From assembly GCA_003415625.1 (NCBI GenBank), contig PYIU01000004.1, positions 3,038,001-3,102,000 on the forward strand: 64,000 nt of DNA, written 5' to 3'. Source of the DNA: Aquanectria penicillioides (taxonomy: Eukaryota; Ascomycota; Sordariomycetes; Hypocreales; Nectriaceae). The notes beneath the pieces were generated by a model. It was not told where the DNA came from. It searched no databases and saw only the letters and a program-made list of their open reading frames with translations. Position numbers and translations under genes: made by a program. Shown piece after piece: positions 46,797-57,250 of the stretch (its first letter is position 1; the number at the start of each line of letters is the position of its first letter).

Positions 46797-48356
46797 ATGG
46801 CCTTAATTCAAGTTTTAGCGAGCCCCCAGGGACAGGCGTTCGCCGCCGTCGCAGTTCTGTTGATTGTCCTGAGGCTTTCATCATCACGGCGACGGACACG
46901 CTCCCTGCCGCTGCCTCCAGGTCCACCTGGAGAACCAATTCTGGGCCATCTTCGTGTCATCCCCACCGATAACCCTGAGTATGCCTACATGAAATGGTCT
47001 CAGGAGTATCGATCGGATATCCTCTCCTTCAATGTGCTAGGCCAACCCGTCATCGTACTCAACTCTGTCAATGCAGCCATTGATCTCCTTGACAAGAGAG
47101 GTGCCAACTACTGTGACCGGCCCCGGTTCGTGTTGTTTGAGGTGATGGGATGGAATAAGACCCTTACATTCCTGAGATGGGGCCCTGACTTTCGGAAGCA
47201 TCGCAGCATATTGCAGAGAGCTTTCCAAAAGACGAGCATTGTGCAGCATCGTCCATTGCAGGAGCGAGAAATGGTCATTATGCTTAAAGGCCTTCTTCAG
47301 AAACCGGATCAATGGGAAACCATCATGAGGAGGTTTGCCACAGCAGTCGTGCTTGGTATTGGATTCGGTATCAAAATCGAGACAGACACGGACCCGTTCA
47401 TCCAAGTAGCTGCCGATGCTAGTTATGCTCTTGGGCACGGAGGCGCTCCTGCTGGCACACCAGTCGATTTCTTCCCCTTCCTTAAATCGCTTCCACGGTT
47501 TGTTCAAGATGGGACATTGAAGTTCGCCAATGACTGGAGGTGGGCAATTCGGAACCTGCACGATAAGCCATATGAGGCAGTCATGTCCTCGGTAGCAATA
47601 GAAAAAGGCCAATCCTTGATCCACGCCTTGCTCAACCAACGGACTACGCAACTAGCAGAGGGTAAACCACCAGAGCTTTCGGAGGATGATATCAAGGGGG
47701 CAGCCGGAGCAGTCTATGCTGCAGGTCAAGATACAACTTGGAGCACGCTGATTGTGTTCGTACTCAACATGATACTTCATCCTAAGGTACAGCAGAAAGG
47801 TCAACAGACTGTGGACAAAGCTGTTGGTCAGGACAGGTTGCCTACATTTGAGGACCGGCCTCGCCTTCGATACATTGACTACATTGTGCAGGAGACATTA
47901 CGGTGGTGCCCAGTGTCACCAATCGGAGTCCCCCATCGTTCGCTACAGGACGATGTGTATAATGGGCATTTGATACCAGCTGGTTCATTTGTTTATGCGA
48001 ACGCTCGAGCGATGACCCATGACGAAAGAACATACCATAACCCGGATGCCTTTGATCCAGACCGATACATACCCGTGCAAGATGGTGGAAGGGGAGAGCC
48101 GTTCCCAACTGGGCACTTTGGATACGGACGACGAGTATGTGTTGGACAGCACTTAGCCGAGGCAAGTGTGTGGATAGTGATTGCAGGGATGTTAAGCACG
48201 CTGAAAATCGAAAGGTCGCGGGACACTGAAGGAAAAGAGGTGACGCCGGTAGTTGAGTTGACCAACGGATTGACGAGCCATCCAAAGAGGTTTGCCTGCC
48301 GGATAGGACCGCGTGACGGCAAGGGAGTCGATGTAATTTTGAACGCCCGAATATGA
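46797..48356 (+). CDS. Cytochrome P450 monooxygenase (OrdA/CYP64-like)
   Basis: Single-exon, 519-residue microsomal P450. An N-terminal membrane anchor (AAVAVLLIVLRL) is followed by basic SSRRRTR and the proline hinge LPLPPGPPGEPILGH. I-helix AGQDTTW, K-helix ETLRW (ExxR), PERF-region FDPDRY and haem-binding FGYGRRVCVGQ (Cys448) are all present, so it should be active. The overall style is that of fungal P450s usually annotated as O-methylsterigmatocystin oxidoreductase-like. The true substrate cannot be read from the sequence. Sharing a promoter with the dioxygenase suggests it hydroxylates an aromatic compound before ring opening. It does not show the CYP504 (phenylacetate hydroxylase) haem region I would expect. 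Confidence 0.92.
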   Translation: MALIQVLASPQGQAFAAVAVLLIVLRLSSSRRRTRSLPLPPGPPGEPILGHLRVIPTDNPEYAYMKWSQEYRSDILSFNVLGQPVIVLNSVNAAIDLLDKRGANYCDRPRFVLFEVMGWNKTLTFLRWGPDFRKHRSILQRAFQKTSIVQHRPLQEREMVIMLKGLLQKPDQWETIMRRFATAVVLGIGFGIKIETDTDPFIQVAADASYALGHGGAPAGTPVDFFPFLKSLPRFVQDGTLKFANDWRWAIRNLHDKPYEAVMSSVAIEKGQSLIHALLNQRTTQLAEGKPPELSEDDIKGAAGAVYAAGQDTTWSTLIVFVLNMILHPKVQQKGQQTVDKAVGQDRLPTFEDRPRLRYIDYIVQETLRWCPVSPIGVPHRSLQDDVYNGHLIPAGSFVYANARAMTHDERTYHNPDAFDPDRYIPVQDGGRGEPFPTGHFGYGRRVCVGQHLAEASVWIVIAGMLSTLKIERSRDTEGKEVTPVVELTNGLTSHPKRFACRIGPRDGKGVDVILNARI

Positions 48357-49707
48357 AAAAGACAACTGTAATGGCCTGTGGACAAGGATTGTCGTTGTGC
48401 TTGAAAACTCAACTTGTTGAGTATCAGTTGCATACTTAGGTAGGTAGGTAGTTCTCTGTATTTTGTCAAGCTCATGACAATGTAGCTTTGAAAGGACGTC
48501 TCAAATATAGGTACTTAGTGTAACATGGAACATGTAATCCGAATCCTCGGGCAGTAGCATTCTAGTGGGTTATACTAGGTTCGAGGTCCATTCGTGAGGT
48601 AAACAAGTCGGCGAGGCAAGGTGAAGAAGGGTGATGCTGCAGGTCATAGGTGACCAAATCACATTATAATTTCATGATAGTGCAACGGAGCTGGTAATTG
48701 GCAGGTCGGCAGTTGACCCCACCCCCACCACCGATGGAGCTTCAGTGAAGGTGGTAGATCTAAGCAATTCCATCGGCGGGGTAGCCTAGGACTGGAGTTT
48801 TCATTGGCATTCTTATCCCATAATGCACACTAGATCATGAACTTATTCAAGCCCCTGGAGGACACGCTGACGGTGGCATTGCGACTCAATGGGGAAACCT
48901 ACCGAACGCATCACCGAGGAAACAATCATACAAGTATTCTGTACCGCACATCATTCTCCGAAGATCGGCTCGGCCTTCGCGTTGTTGGATCGGGAAAAAT
49001 GGGCAATGATGCAATTCATTTGTCAGCACCCATTTTGGGGCTAGAATGACGGCAGAGACGGAGTGGGGGGAGGGCGGGCCAGGGAGTACCGGTAGACCCC
49101 ACTACCTAACTGGGCTCTCACAGCAGGGGAGCTCCGCGGCGCTTTGGAATCATCGATGCTCTCCATAACGATACAGGGCTCAACGGGCCCGGTCGAATCG
49201 CCGGGGCCTTCCAGGTTGGCCATTCAGGGTTCTCCCGGACGAGGAAAGAGGCCAATCACATGGCGGGATGGCGAACGGGGTAAGTGCGAGCTCGATAGGA
49301 GGCGTTGGCCAAGAGTGGATGGATGGGGGACAGAAGAGGGGCAATTCTGACCGAGTTGACGAGTAACAAGCGGGGGTGAAGCGGGAGGCCTGGGACCAAG
49401 TACCCAACGTAACGACAAGTCTGAGGTAGAGGGGGGGCAGCTTGGGAAAGCGTGAAGGGCGAAGACCGAGAACCAAAGCTCCTTCCCCTAGGTCGTCGCC
49501 TGTAGCTGGTACTCGCCTCGGGACTGGACAGGAACTGGGCCTGGGGACCTCCGCCTCCGCTTCCGCTTTCCTCAGGTCTCGCTCCTGCCTCGCGTCTCCT
49601 CGTCCTTCAAAACTCTTCGTCTTTCCCCCTTTCCACTTGCATCTCTTCACCTCGACAGCTTCGTCTCGCATCTTATCACAACAACGTCAAACAAAAAATC
49701 AATCAAA
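48357..49707. other. Intergenic, 1.35 kb
   Basis: P450 3' region and SOD promoter. A TAGG tetranucleotide run lies at 48439-48450. A GC-rich stretch around 49050-49450 yields long but unconvincing frames. Confidence 0.6.
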
Positions 49708-50793
49708 ATGGTCAAGGCTGGTATGCATCCTCACGTCTCCATATTTCCCCAGGTGCTACCAGGGCTGCTCTCTTTATACATGGTTCCCGCTGCCTGCAAG
49801 CTCGGGTTGGGCCGAGGAAGGAGGGGGTTCGCGCTGGTTTGAGCGGATTTCGCCTCGTCCAACGGGATGGACGGATCGCACCGCGCCAGACCCTGATGGC
49901 CATCAGCCCTATGCTAGAGATCAGCCATGACGTCTCTCCACGAGTCCCTTGATGGCCTTTGCTCGAGGAATGATTCAGACTGGAGCTGCTTCTACAGGGT
50001 CCAGGCTACATGGCTCCCCGACTGCACTCGGCTGTGTCTCGCTTGACTGGGTCCCTCATACCAGCATCGCATTGCAAAGAAAGAACCACAAATTGGCTAA
50101 CACGACTACTCTCCTGCAGTTGCTGTCCTCCGTGGTGACTCCAAGGTCTCCGGAACCGTCACCTTCGTTCAGGAGTCCGAGAACGCTCCCACCACCATCA
50201 CCTACGAGATTGGCGGCCAGGACCCCAACGCCAAGCGCGGCTTCCACATCCACACCTTCGGTGACAACACCAACGGCTGCACTTCTGCCGGTCCTCACTG
50301 TGAGTTTCTCTCCCCATGCTATTCTCATGGAGCCTCGCCAAAGCAGCCCCCTCCCCCAAGGACCCCCTCCAAGAAACCTACGAAACAAGACTTGCTAACC
50401 CGACATGCCAACAGTCAACCCCTTCGGCAAGACCCACGGTGCTCCCACGGACGAGACCCGCCACGTTGGTGATCTCGGCAACATCGAGACTAATGCTGAG
50501 GGTGTCGCCAAGGGTTCCGTCACTGACTCTCTTGTCAAGCTGATTGGCCCCCAGTCCGTCATTGGCGTAAGAAACTGCCATTGAAATGCGCATGTAGATT
50601 TGCTAACATCTTTGCAGCGAACTGTAGTCGTTCACGCCGGCACTGACGACCTTGGCAAGGGTGGCCACGAGCTCTCCCTCACCACCGGTAACGCTGGTCT
50701 CCGACCTGCTTGCGGTATGTCTCCCATTGGATTTTTTTTCGTCGTTCCCAGATTCTAACTCTATCTACAGGTGTCATTGGTATCTCCGAATAA
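49708..50793 (+). CDS. SOD1: Cu/Zn superoxide dismutase
   Basis: Cytosolic/intermembrane-space enzyme that dismutes superoxide to oxygen and hydrogen peroxide. Five exons (49708-49720, 50120-50299, 50415-50566, 50618-50714 and 50771-50793) give exactly 154 residues, the normal length. Copper/zinc ligands are H47 and H49 (FHIHTFGD), H64, H72, H81 and D84, plus the C-terminal His of VVVHAG. The disulfide Cys pair is C58 and the Cys of RPACG. The first exon is 13 nt (MVKA) and the first intron is 399 nt, much longer than the others, so it may hold regulatory sequence. All introns are GT-AG and all phases agree. Confidence 0.98.
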
Positions 50794-52212
50794 ATTGAAA
50801 GCTGGGTTGGGCTTGTTCGATGAAATGTGCATTGATGAAATTGCACTGTCAGGAGTATGAAATGTTAGCTCGATGTCGAATAGCTGAATGAAAAAAAAAC
50901 CAAGCAATGAAGAATTAAATAAAACCAATGTCGTGTGCCGTGCCTTTGTGATGTTGTCTTACGTTCTGTAGAAACCTAGATAAGCATGACTTCTCGGTCA
51001 GATAGCTAGCTATGTACGTCTGTCTAGCTTAAAGGACTTGCTCCTGGAATCCAATAACGCAAGGCCCTGGTGCTCATAGATCGTCGCTAGTACTAGAAGC
51101 CGATCTATAAATCCTAATATCTACACACTTCTCATGTTGAAAGACCCTAGTCATGCGTCAATTGCACCCAATGCTCATCCCTCGGCATGTCACAGTCTCA
51201 TGTCTTCTCAAGTCTGTGCGTTGACATCATCTTGCCACGCGGGGCTGAGACCGAGACAAGGAGGGGTAAGGGTGAATCAGTCCATTCCAGTCCTTGTTCA
51301 CCGAGCAAGGCTACCAGGTCCGATGCCCTAACGTGCCACACACTCGGGTCAAGATCGAATGTGAAATGCTGAGCTTGTGAACAGCAAATTGAATTGCGAG
51401 GTGTGACCCGACCCAATGGACTCGGCGTCTCCTGGACTGAATCATTCATCAAGCACCGGCCACAACTCCATAACTAGGTACCGTGCCTACCTACCCTAGG
51501 GACATAGTCCAGGTAGCTCCAGATCCATCTTCAGTGGGCTCATCTTCTGTATTCGTAAACCGCCCCTCTATTCACTGCCCAGACAACCCAAACTGCCCCG
51601 CGTTCGCGTGCTCTTGCTCGCTTAAGGAGGCTTAGGAGGAGGTCCCTGAAGCTCCGTCCCCACATTTTGCCGTTTAGCGGCCAATTCATCTTTGGGACAC
51701 CTTTCCACAAAGCACACGATCTCGTCCCCAACTCCACAAGCTTGGACGAGGCTCTCCCCTTTGTTCTCTTTCTCTCGAATCGTCCTTGTTTTGAGCTTCC
51801 TCAAGCTTCTCAACAAGGCTTGAACTCCCCGCAGTTTTGCCTCTTCCTCATCTAGGTACGTTGAACCCGGTTTCCTAACGTCTGCCCGTCCCTCCGCCGT
51901 CTTATACTCCACCTATACCCATCTGGCGGTGTCAAATGACACTAGGCGCGCCCCGAGTTGACGGGATGCCATGAGGAGCTGAAATATGAGGCTCAACTAG
52001 CAATCTGGTTCCCGGAGAGAGCCATGATTCCAATAGCTGCATTATGCATCATATGGAGCTGCTCTGGTCATCTGCAGTTCCCCGTCTGGAGCAGTTGTTT
52101 CCATTCCCGTTCCCGTCTCCGCCTCCACTCCGTACTACCTCTGGCATGACCATGCTGACCTTAGTCTTTGACTACTAGATCTCCCCCGTCCCGGTCCCGT
52201 GTCGCCTCCATC
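50794..52212. other. Intergenic, 1.4 kb
   Basis: SOD1 3' region and Tudor-SN promoter. TACC/GGTA-rich bits with TAGGTACC occur near 51475-51500. The sequence ending ctactag at 52179 could be the acceptor of a 5' UTR intron. No gene is supported. Confidence 0.55.
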
Positions 52213-54867
52213 ATGTCCAAAACCTTCATCGGAAATGTCAAGAGTGTTCTCAGTGGCGACACTCTGATATTGACTAGCCCCAACAACCCTTCTGCCGAAC
52301 GAACCTTCTCCCTTGCCTATGTCACCGCTCCCCACTTGAAGCGCGAGGGTGATGAGCCCTTTGCCTTCCAGTCCCGCGAGTATCTCCGTAACCTAGTTGT
52401 CGGCAAGCTTGTTCAATGCACTGTCCACTACACTATCCCTACCTCTGGTCGCGAGTTTGGTGCCGCCAAGCTCAAGGACGGTACCGACTTGCCCGATGAG
52501 CTTGTTAAGGCTGGTTGGTTGAAGCTCCGTGAGGATGCTGGCCGCAAGGAAGAGTCCGAAGAGATCCTTGAGAGGCTCGAGAAGCTTCGTCAGCTCGAGG
52601 AAAAGGCCAAGACCGAGACCCTTGGTCTCTGGGTCGGCACTGGTGGTATCATTGAGGTGCAGAACGACCTCGGTGGCCCTGAGTTCATGACCCAATGGAA
52701 GGGAAAGACTGTTGATGGTGTTGTTGAGCGAATCCTCAGCGGAGACCGCCTTTTGGTCCGTCTCCTGCTCTCCGACAAGAAGCACTTCCAGCCCATGACC
52801 CTCATTGCCGGTATTCGAACACCTTCCACTGAGAGGACCCTTCCCTCAACTGGTGCTACCCAACCCGCCGAGGAGTACGGAAACGAGGCTCGAGCTTTCG
52901 TCGAGACTCGACTGCTCCAGCGCCAGGTCAAGGTCGAGATCGTTGGTGCTAGCCCCCAGGGCCAGCTGGTTGCCGCCATCATTCACCCCCGAGGAAACAT
53001 TGCCGAGTTCCTTCTCCAGGAGGGCTTGGCCCGATGCAACGACTTCCACTCCACCATGCTGGGTGAGAAGATGGCCGCCCTGCGTGCTGCTGAGAAGCAG
53101 GCCCAGTCCAAGAAGCTCCGACTTCACAAGAATCACGTCGCCAAGGCCGATTCCGGTACCAACGACATGGTTGTCTCCAAGATTGTTGGTGCCGATACAA
53201 TCCTCGTCAAGAACAAGACGGGCAATATAGAGAAGCGAATCAGCTTCAGCAGCGTCCGAGGACCCCGTGCTGGAGAGCCCTCAGAGAGCCCCTTCAGAGA
53301 TGAGGCCAAGGAGTTCCTCCGACAGAAGCTCATTGGAAAGCACGTGCGAATTAGCGTTGATGGAACCAAGCCTCCTACCGAGGGCTTCGAGGCCCGAGAT
53401 GTTGCCACTGTTACTGAGAAGGGCAAGAACGTTGGTTTGCTTCTGGTCGAGTCCGGATGGGCTTCTGTCATTCGCCACCGAAAGGATGACACCGACCGAG
53501 CCCCCAACTACGACGAGCTGCTGGCTGCTCAGGAGAAGGCCAGGGAGGAGAAGAAGGGTATGTGGTCTGGCAAGCCCCAGAAGGCACGTCAGTACCTGGA
53601 CCTCTCCGAGAACACCCAGAAGGCAAAGATCATGCTTGCCACTCTTCAGCGCCAGAAGAAGGTCCCCGCCATTGTTGACTTCTGCAAGGCCGGCTCGCGA
53701 TTCACTATCCTAATCCCCCGCGAGAACGTCAAGCTCACCATGGTCCTGGGTGGCATCCGTGCTCCCCGTGCTCCCCGTGCCGATGGCGAGGGTGGCGAGC
53801 CCTTCGGCAAGGAAGCTCTCGACTTGGCCAACCGCCGATGCAACCAGCGAGACTGCGAGGTCGACATTCACGACATGGACAAGGTCGGTGGATTCATTGG
53901 TGATCTGTACATCAACCGAGAGAACTTCACCAAGTCCCTCGTCGAGGAGGGTCTTGCCACTGTTCACGCCTACTCTGCTGAGAAGTCTGGCAACGCCGCT
54001 GAGCTGTTCGGTGCTGAGAAGCGAGCCAAGGAGGGCCGCAAGGGCCAGTGGCACGACTGGGACCCCTCACAGGATGAGGAGGCTGAGGAGGAGGAGCCTG
54101 TCGAGACTGTCCAGGAATCCGAGATTGCCTTGGAGAAGAAGCCTACTGACTACCGCGACGTGGTCATCACCAACATTGATGGTAACGGTAAGATCAAGAT
54201 CCAGGAGATTGGCAAGGGCACAGCCGCCCTAGAGGGCCTAATGAGCGACTTCCGCAAGTTCCACCTAGACTCCAAGAACAACAAGCCCCTAGGCGATGCT
54301 CCCAAGGTTGGCGACCTTGTTTCGGCCAAGTTCTCTGCCGACGGTCAATGGTACCGTGCTCGCGTGCGATCCAACGACCGCACGGCCAAGGTCGCTGAAG
54401 TCATGTACATTGACTACGGCAACACGGAAAAGATCCCCTGGGCCAAGCTCCGATCCCTGGAGCAGATTCACTTCGGACCCCAGAAGCTCAAGGCCCAGGC
54501 TGTCGATGCATCTCTCTCGTTCGTGCAGCTGCCGACTGGAGCCGACTACTTTGCCGATGCGATCGGCTTCATTGCCGAGCTGACTGAGGGCAAGCGCCTC
54601 GTCGGCAGCTTCGACTTTGTGGACAACAAGGAGAACGTCAACTACATCACTCTATATGACCTCAAGGACAACGAGCTACCCGGCCCCAACGAGTCCATCA
54701 ACAAGGATGTTGTGGCCAGTGGATTGGGCATGGTACCCAAGAAGCTCAAGGCGTGGGAGCGCAGCAAGGCGTTTGAGCCTACTCTGAAGCACTTGAAGGA
54801 GGTTGAGACCCAGGCCAAGCAGGATCGCCTGGGCATGTGGGAGTACGGTGACATCACTGAGGATTAA
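52213..54867 (+). CDS. Tudor staphylococcal nuclease (Tudor-SN/SND1)
   Basis: 884-residue RNA-binding protein with repeated staphylococcal-nuclease-like folds and a Tudor domain near residues 680-790. In other eukaryotes it acts in transcript stability, stress granules and RISC-related functions. SN repeats begin at about residues 1 (TFIGNVKSVLSGDTLIL), 165 (WKGKTVDGVVERILSGDRLLV), 320 (MVVSKIVGADTILVKN) and 485 (VPAIVDFCKAGSRFTIL). The Tudor core is GDLVSAKFSADGQWYRARV with YIDYGNTE. The fifth SN half closes the protein (ETQAKQDRLGMWEYG). ATG 52213 gives MSKTFIG, matching the domain start; the frame is open further upstream without ATG. Codon use is strongly biased to C-ending codons, implying high expression. 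Confidence 0.96.
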   Translation: MSKTFIGNVKSVLSGDTLILTSPNNPSAERTFSLAYVTAPHLKREGDEPFAFQSREYLRNLVVGKLVQCTVHYTIPTSGREFGAAKLKDGTDLPDELVKAGWLKLREDAGRKEESEEILERLEKLRQLEEKAKTETLGLWVGTGGIIEVQNDLGGPEFMTQWKGKTVDGVVERILSGDRLLVRLLLSDKKHFQPMTLIAGIRTPSTERTLPSTGATQPAEEYGNEARAFVETRLLQRQVKVEIVGASPQGQLVAAIIHPRGNIAEFLLQEGLARCNDFHSTMLGEKMAALRAAEKQAQSKKLRLHKNHVAKADSGTNDMVVSKIVGADTILVKNKTGNIEKRISFSSVRGPRAGEPSESPFRDEAKEFLRQKLIGKHVRISVDGTKPPTEGFEARDVATVTEKGKNVGLLLVESGWASVIRHRKDDTDRAPNYDELLAAQEKAREEKKGMWSGKPQKARQYLDLSENTQKAKIMLATLQRQKKVPAIVDFCKAGSRFTILIPRENVKLTMVLGGIRAPRAPRADGEGGEPFGKEALDLANRRCNQRDCEVDIHDMDKVGGFIGDLYINRENFTKSLVEEGLATVHAYSAEKSGNAAELFGAEKRAKEGRKGQWHDWDPSQDEEAEEEEPVETVQESEIALEKKPTDYRDVVITNIDGNGKIKIQEIGKGTAALEGLMSDFRKFHLDSKNNKPLGDAPKVGDLVSAKFSADGQWYRARVRSNDRTAKVAEVMYIDYGNTEKIPWAKLRSLEQIHFGPQKLKAQAVDASLSFVQLPTGADYFADAIGFIAELTEGKRLVGSFDFVDNKENVNYITLYDLKDNELPGPNESINKDVVASGLGMVPKKLKAWERSKAFEPTLKHLKEVETQAKQDRLGMWEYGDITED

Positions 54868-57250
54868 ACAGGATCTAGGCCAGGGTGATGATCAGAATCA
54901 GAATCAGATTCATCATGGGTAATGACTATGCATGAAGGGGAGGCATGAGTTGAGCAAATTAACAAGCGAAAATAAAAAAGCACGCACAATGTTGATTACG
55001 ACATATGGGAAAGGGCGGCACGAGAACAAAAAGGCGTCTTTTTAGCAGTCAGTAGCAGGGCTGCGGTATAAATGAAATTCGCGATCTGGACATGTGAATG
55101 GAGCGTATAATCTTCTGGCACAGGTGATTGGTGAAGCTAGCGAGTGAGAGAACGAGTGAGTGATATGGATTTGGTGCAAGGAAATGGTTGAACGACAGGG
55201 TCCCAGTGTGCACGAGAGGCGCACGGCGCTGACCAGAGCTGTTGAGGAGAGGCCACCCCATCCTGGTATTGGGACTTGGGGGAGTTGGGGAGCTGCCGGC
55301 GGGGCAAGATTGCGCATTGTAAACGGATTCCCTATTCGCGCGGACTTGGAATAGGGCATTGCAGGGCGCCATCGGAATTATGGGACCCGATGATATTGAG
55401 CGGGAGAGAGGTTGCAGAAGAAGCAAGGTCATCCACCGGAACCCCCCTGGTAGAGAGGTACCGGGCTCGGGGCCCCTCATGGGACATTCTGGCCGATTCC
55501 ACGACCTTGATTCCTGGGGGCAGGGAGCACAGGGCAGTTCTAATTCCTAGACAGCTAAGACAGGTAGGTATCCGTACATGGAAAGTGATTTCTTGACTTG
55601 CGGCACATCTGGTGCTTTGACACACCATAGATATCGCCGTGCACGCCACTGCGAACAGAGAAGCACCCGACGCCGGAAATATCGGAGTTCTCTCCGCCGC
55701 GAAAGGGCCGGAGAAGCAGGTTTCCGGCGATTGACTGTGGCTTCTACAGTAGGTGAGGGAATTGAGATGCTAATGAGATAGATGCAAAAGGCCCGGTTGG
55801 CGGTACCACCTGGGTCGAGTTTCAGGACCACGTGCGATGCGATGTGGTTGTGATGGTGGTGAGGGAAGATAGCCATGTAAGGCACCTCCTGCCTACCTAC
55901 ATTACACATACCGACATACATGCAATGAGGGATATGAGGCAAACCTTGGGGGTTGGCAAGAGATACGCCCCAATAGAGGGATGAAGTGAAATTACGAATG
56001 CGGCAGTTCCAGGCCCTGTACGGGAATGGTGTACTATGTATGGGCCAGCGGACTCCATAGTCCGTGAATTTAGCCGTTAAGGTACGGATCGTACGTACTT
56101 CTCTCTCTCCGCGACGCGAGGGAAATCCGTCATTGCTTAGACACTAATGCCAGAGAGGGGAACTGGCGACTGTTGAGGCGAGCGAGTGGGGTCCGTTGTC
56201 GGTGTCCCGGTGTCTGGTCGGTATGCACGGCGAGCAGGCTCCCCCAGCGAGGGTCGCCGACTGGACAAGCAAGGATAGCTTCTCACAGCGAGAGTGGGGG
56301 TTGATATAACAAACGCTGGGCATCAAATTAGTGGCGGTTTACCGTCGACCGTCATGCTAGGCGGGTGTAGGCGGGCCAGTACCAGGCGCATCAGAGGGCA
56401 GTGAGGACCACAGTAGCGTGTGGTGCTCCAGCCAGCTAACATGGCATTTCCGTGTTGGTGGGGGTGGTGGGCTGGGCGGTAACAGTTTTCACGACGGGAG
56501 GCGAGACCACCAACGTGTCATCATAACATGTAATCCCCATAATTGTTTTTTTTTTCCCTCGAGGCACTTGATGAATGACGATGTTTTGCGCTGCTGCATT
56601 GGCCGTAGGAGCACTCCTCGCCGAGAGCTGACGACACACAAGACGGACGGGCATTGAGGAGACACCACGGGGTAGCTTGACCGCTCACATAGCCGTCGCT
56701 GCCGTCCAATGCGCCAATCGCCGACAGTTGGCTTGATGTTCGCTAATGAAAGATGGCATAGCCAAATGGCTGATATGATGAATGATGAATGATGGATGAT
56801 GGATGCACTAGTGGGTCACCAATCCGTTGGTGAGTGAATGAGGTAAGGTGAAGGTATGACTTAATCGGGAGCCCCGCTCCAAACCGGGATTCCGGTGGAA
56901 ATGCAGGTTTGGGGGGGTTGATGGAGGTTGATGGAGGGGTGGGAATTGTGGATTGGGGGGGCTTCAGCGAACGAGGGGGAGGGGCAAGTCCGGCGAGATG
57001 AGGCGAGGCAGGCGAGAGGCGAGAGGCGAGGGGCAGGAGCCATGGAACGCGCGAGTCGGACCTCCATCCCCATCCCAACCAAACACTTTTTGGACAGACA
57101 GTTCCCAGTCTTTTTCTCTCTCTCCTCCCCTCTTCTTTTCTCCTCTTTCTTCTTCCTTCATCCTCAACTCCATTGCTACTTGCTCTCTCTCAGGTCATCG
57201 CCTTTGAGAGCTTCCCAACCAAGAACCACCACCATTCCTCCATAGCAACC
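54868..57250. other. Intergenic, 2.4 kb
   Basis: 3' region of Tudor-SN and a long upstream region of transaldolase. A second copy (19/20) of the 20-mer from 11487 is at 55967-55986. GGTAGGTA and CCTACCTAC runs lie at about 55563 and 55891. A pyrimidine-rich leader precedes the transaldolase ATG. ORFs are short and overlapping. Confidence 0.55.

Noticed and set aside
46797..48356. P450 as phenylacetate 2-hydroxylase (phacA/CYP504) next to an HGD
   Set aside because: The haem-binding region and N-terminal layout fit OrdA/CYP64-like enzymes better than CYP504, so the pathway assignment is not supported.
78..54867. RdRP and Tudor-SN in one window as a silencing locus
   Set aside because: They are nearly 50 kb apart with many unrelated genes between, so co-location is probably chance.
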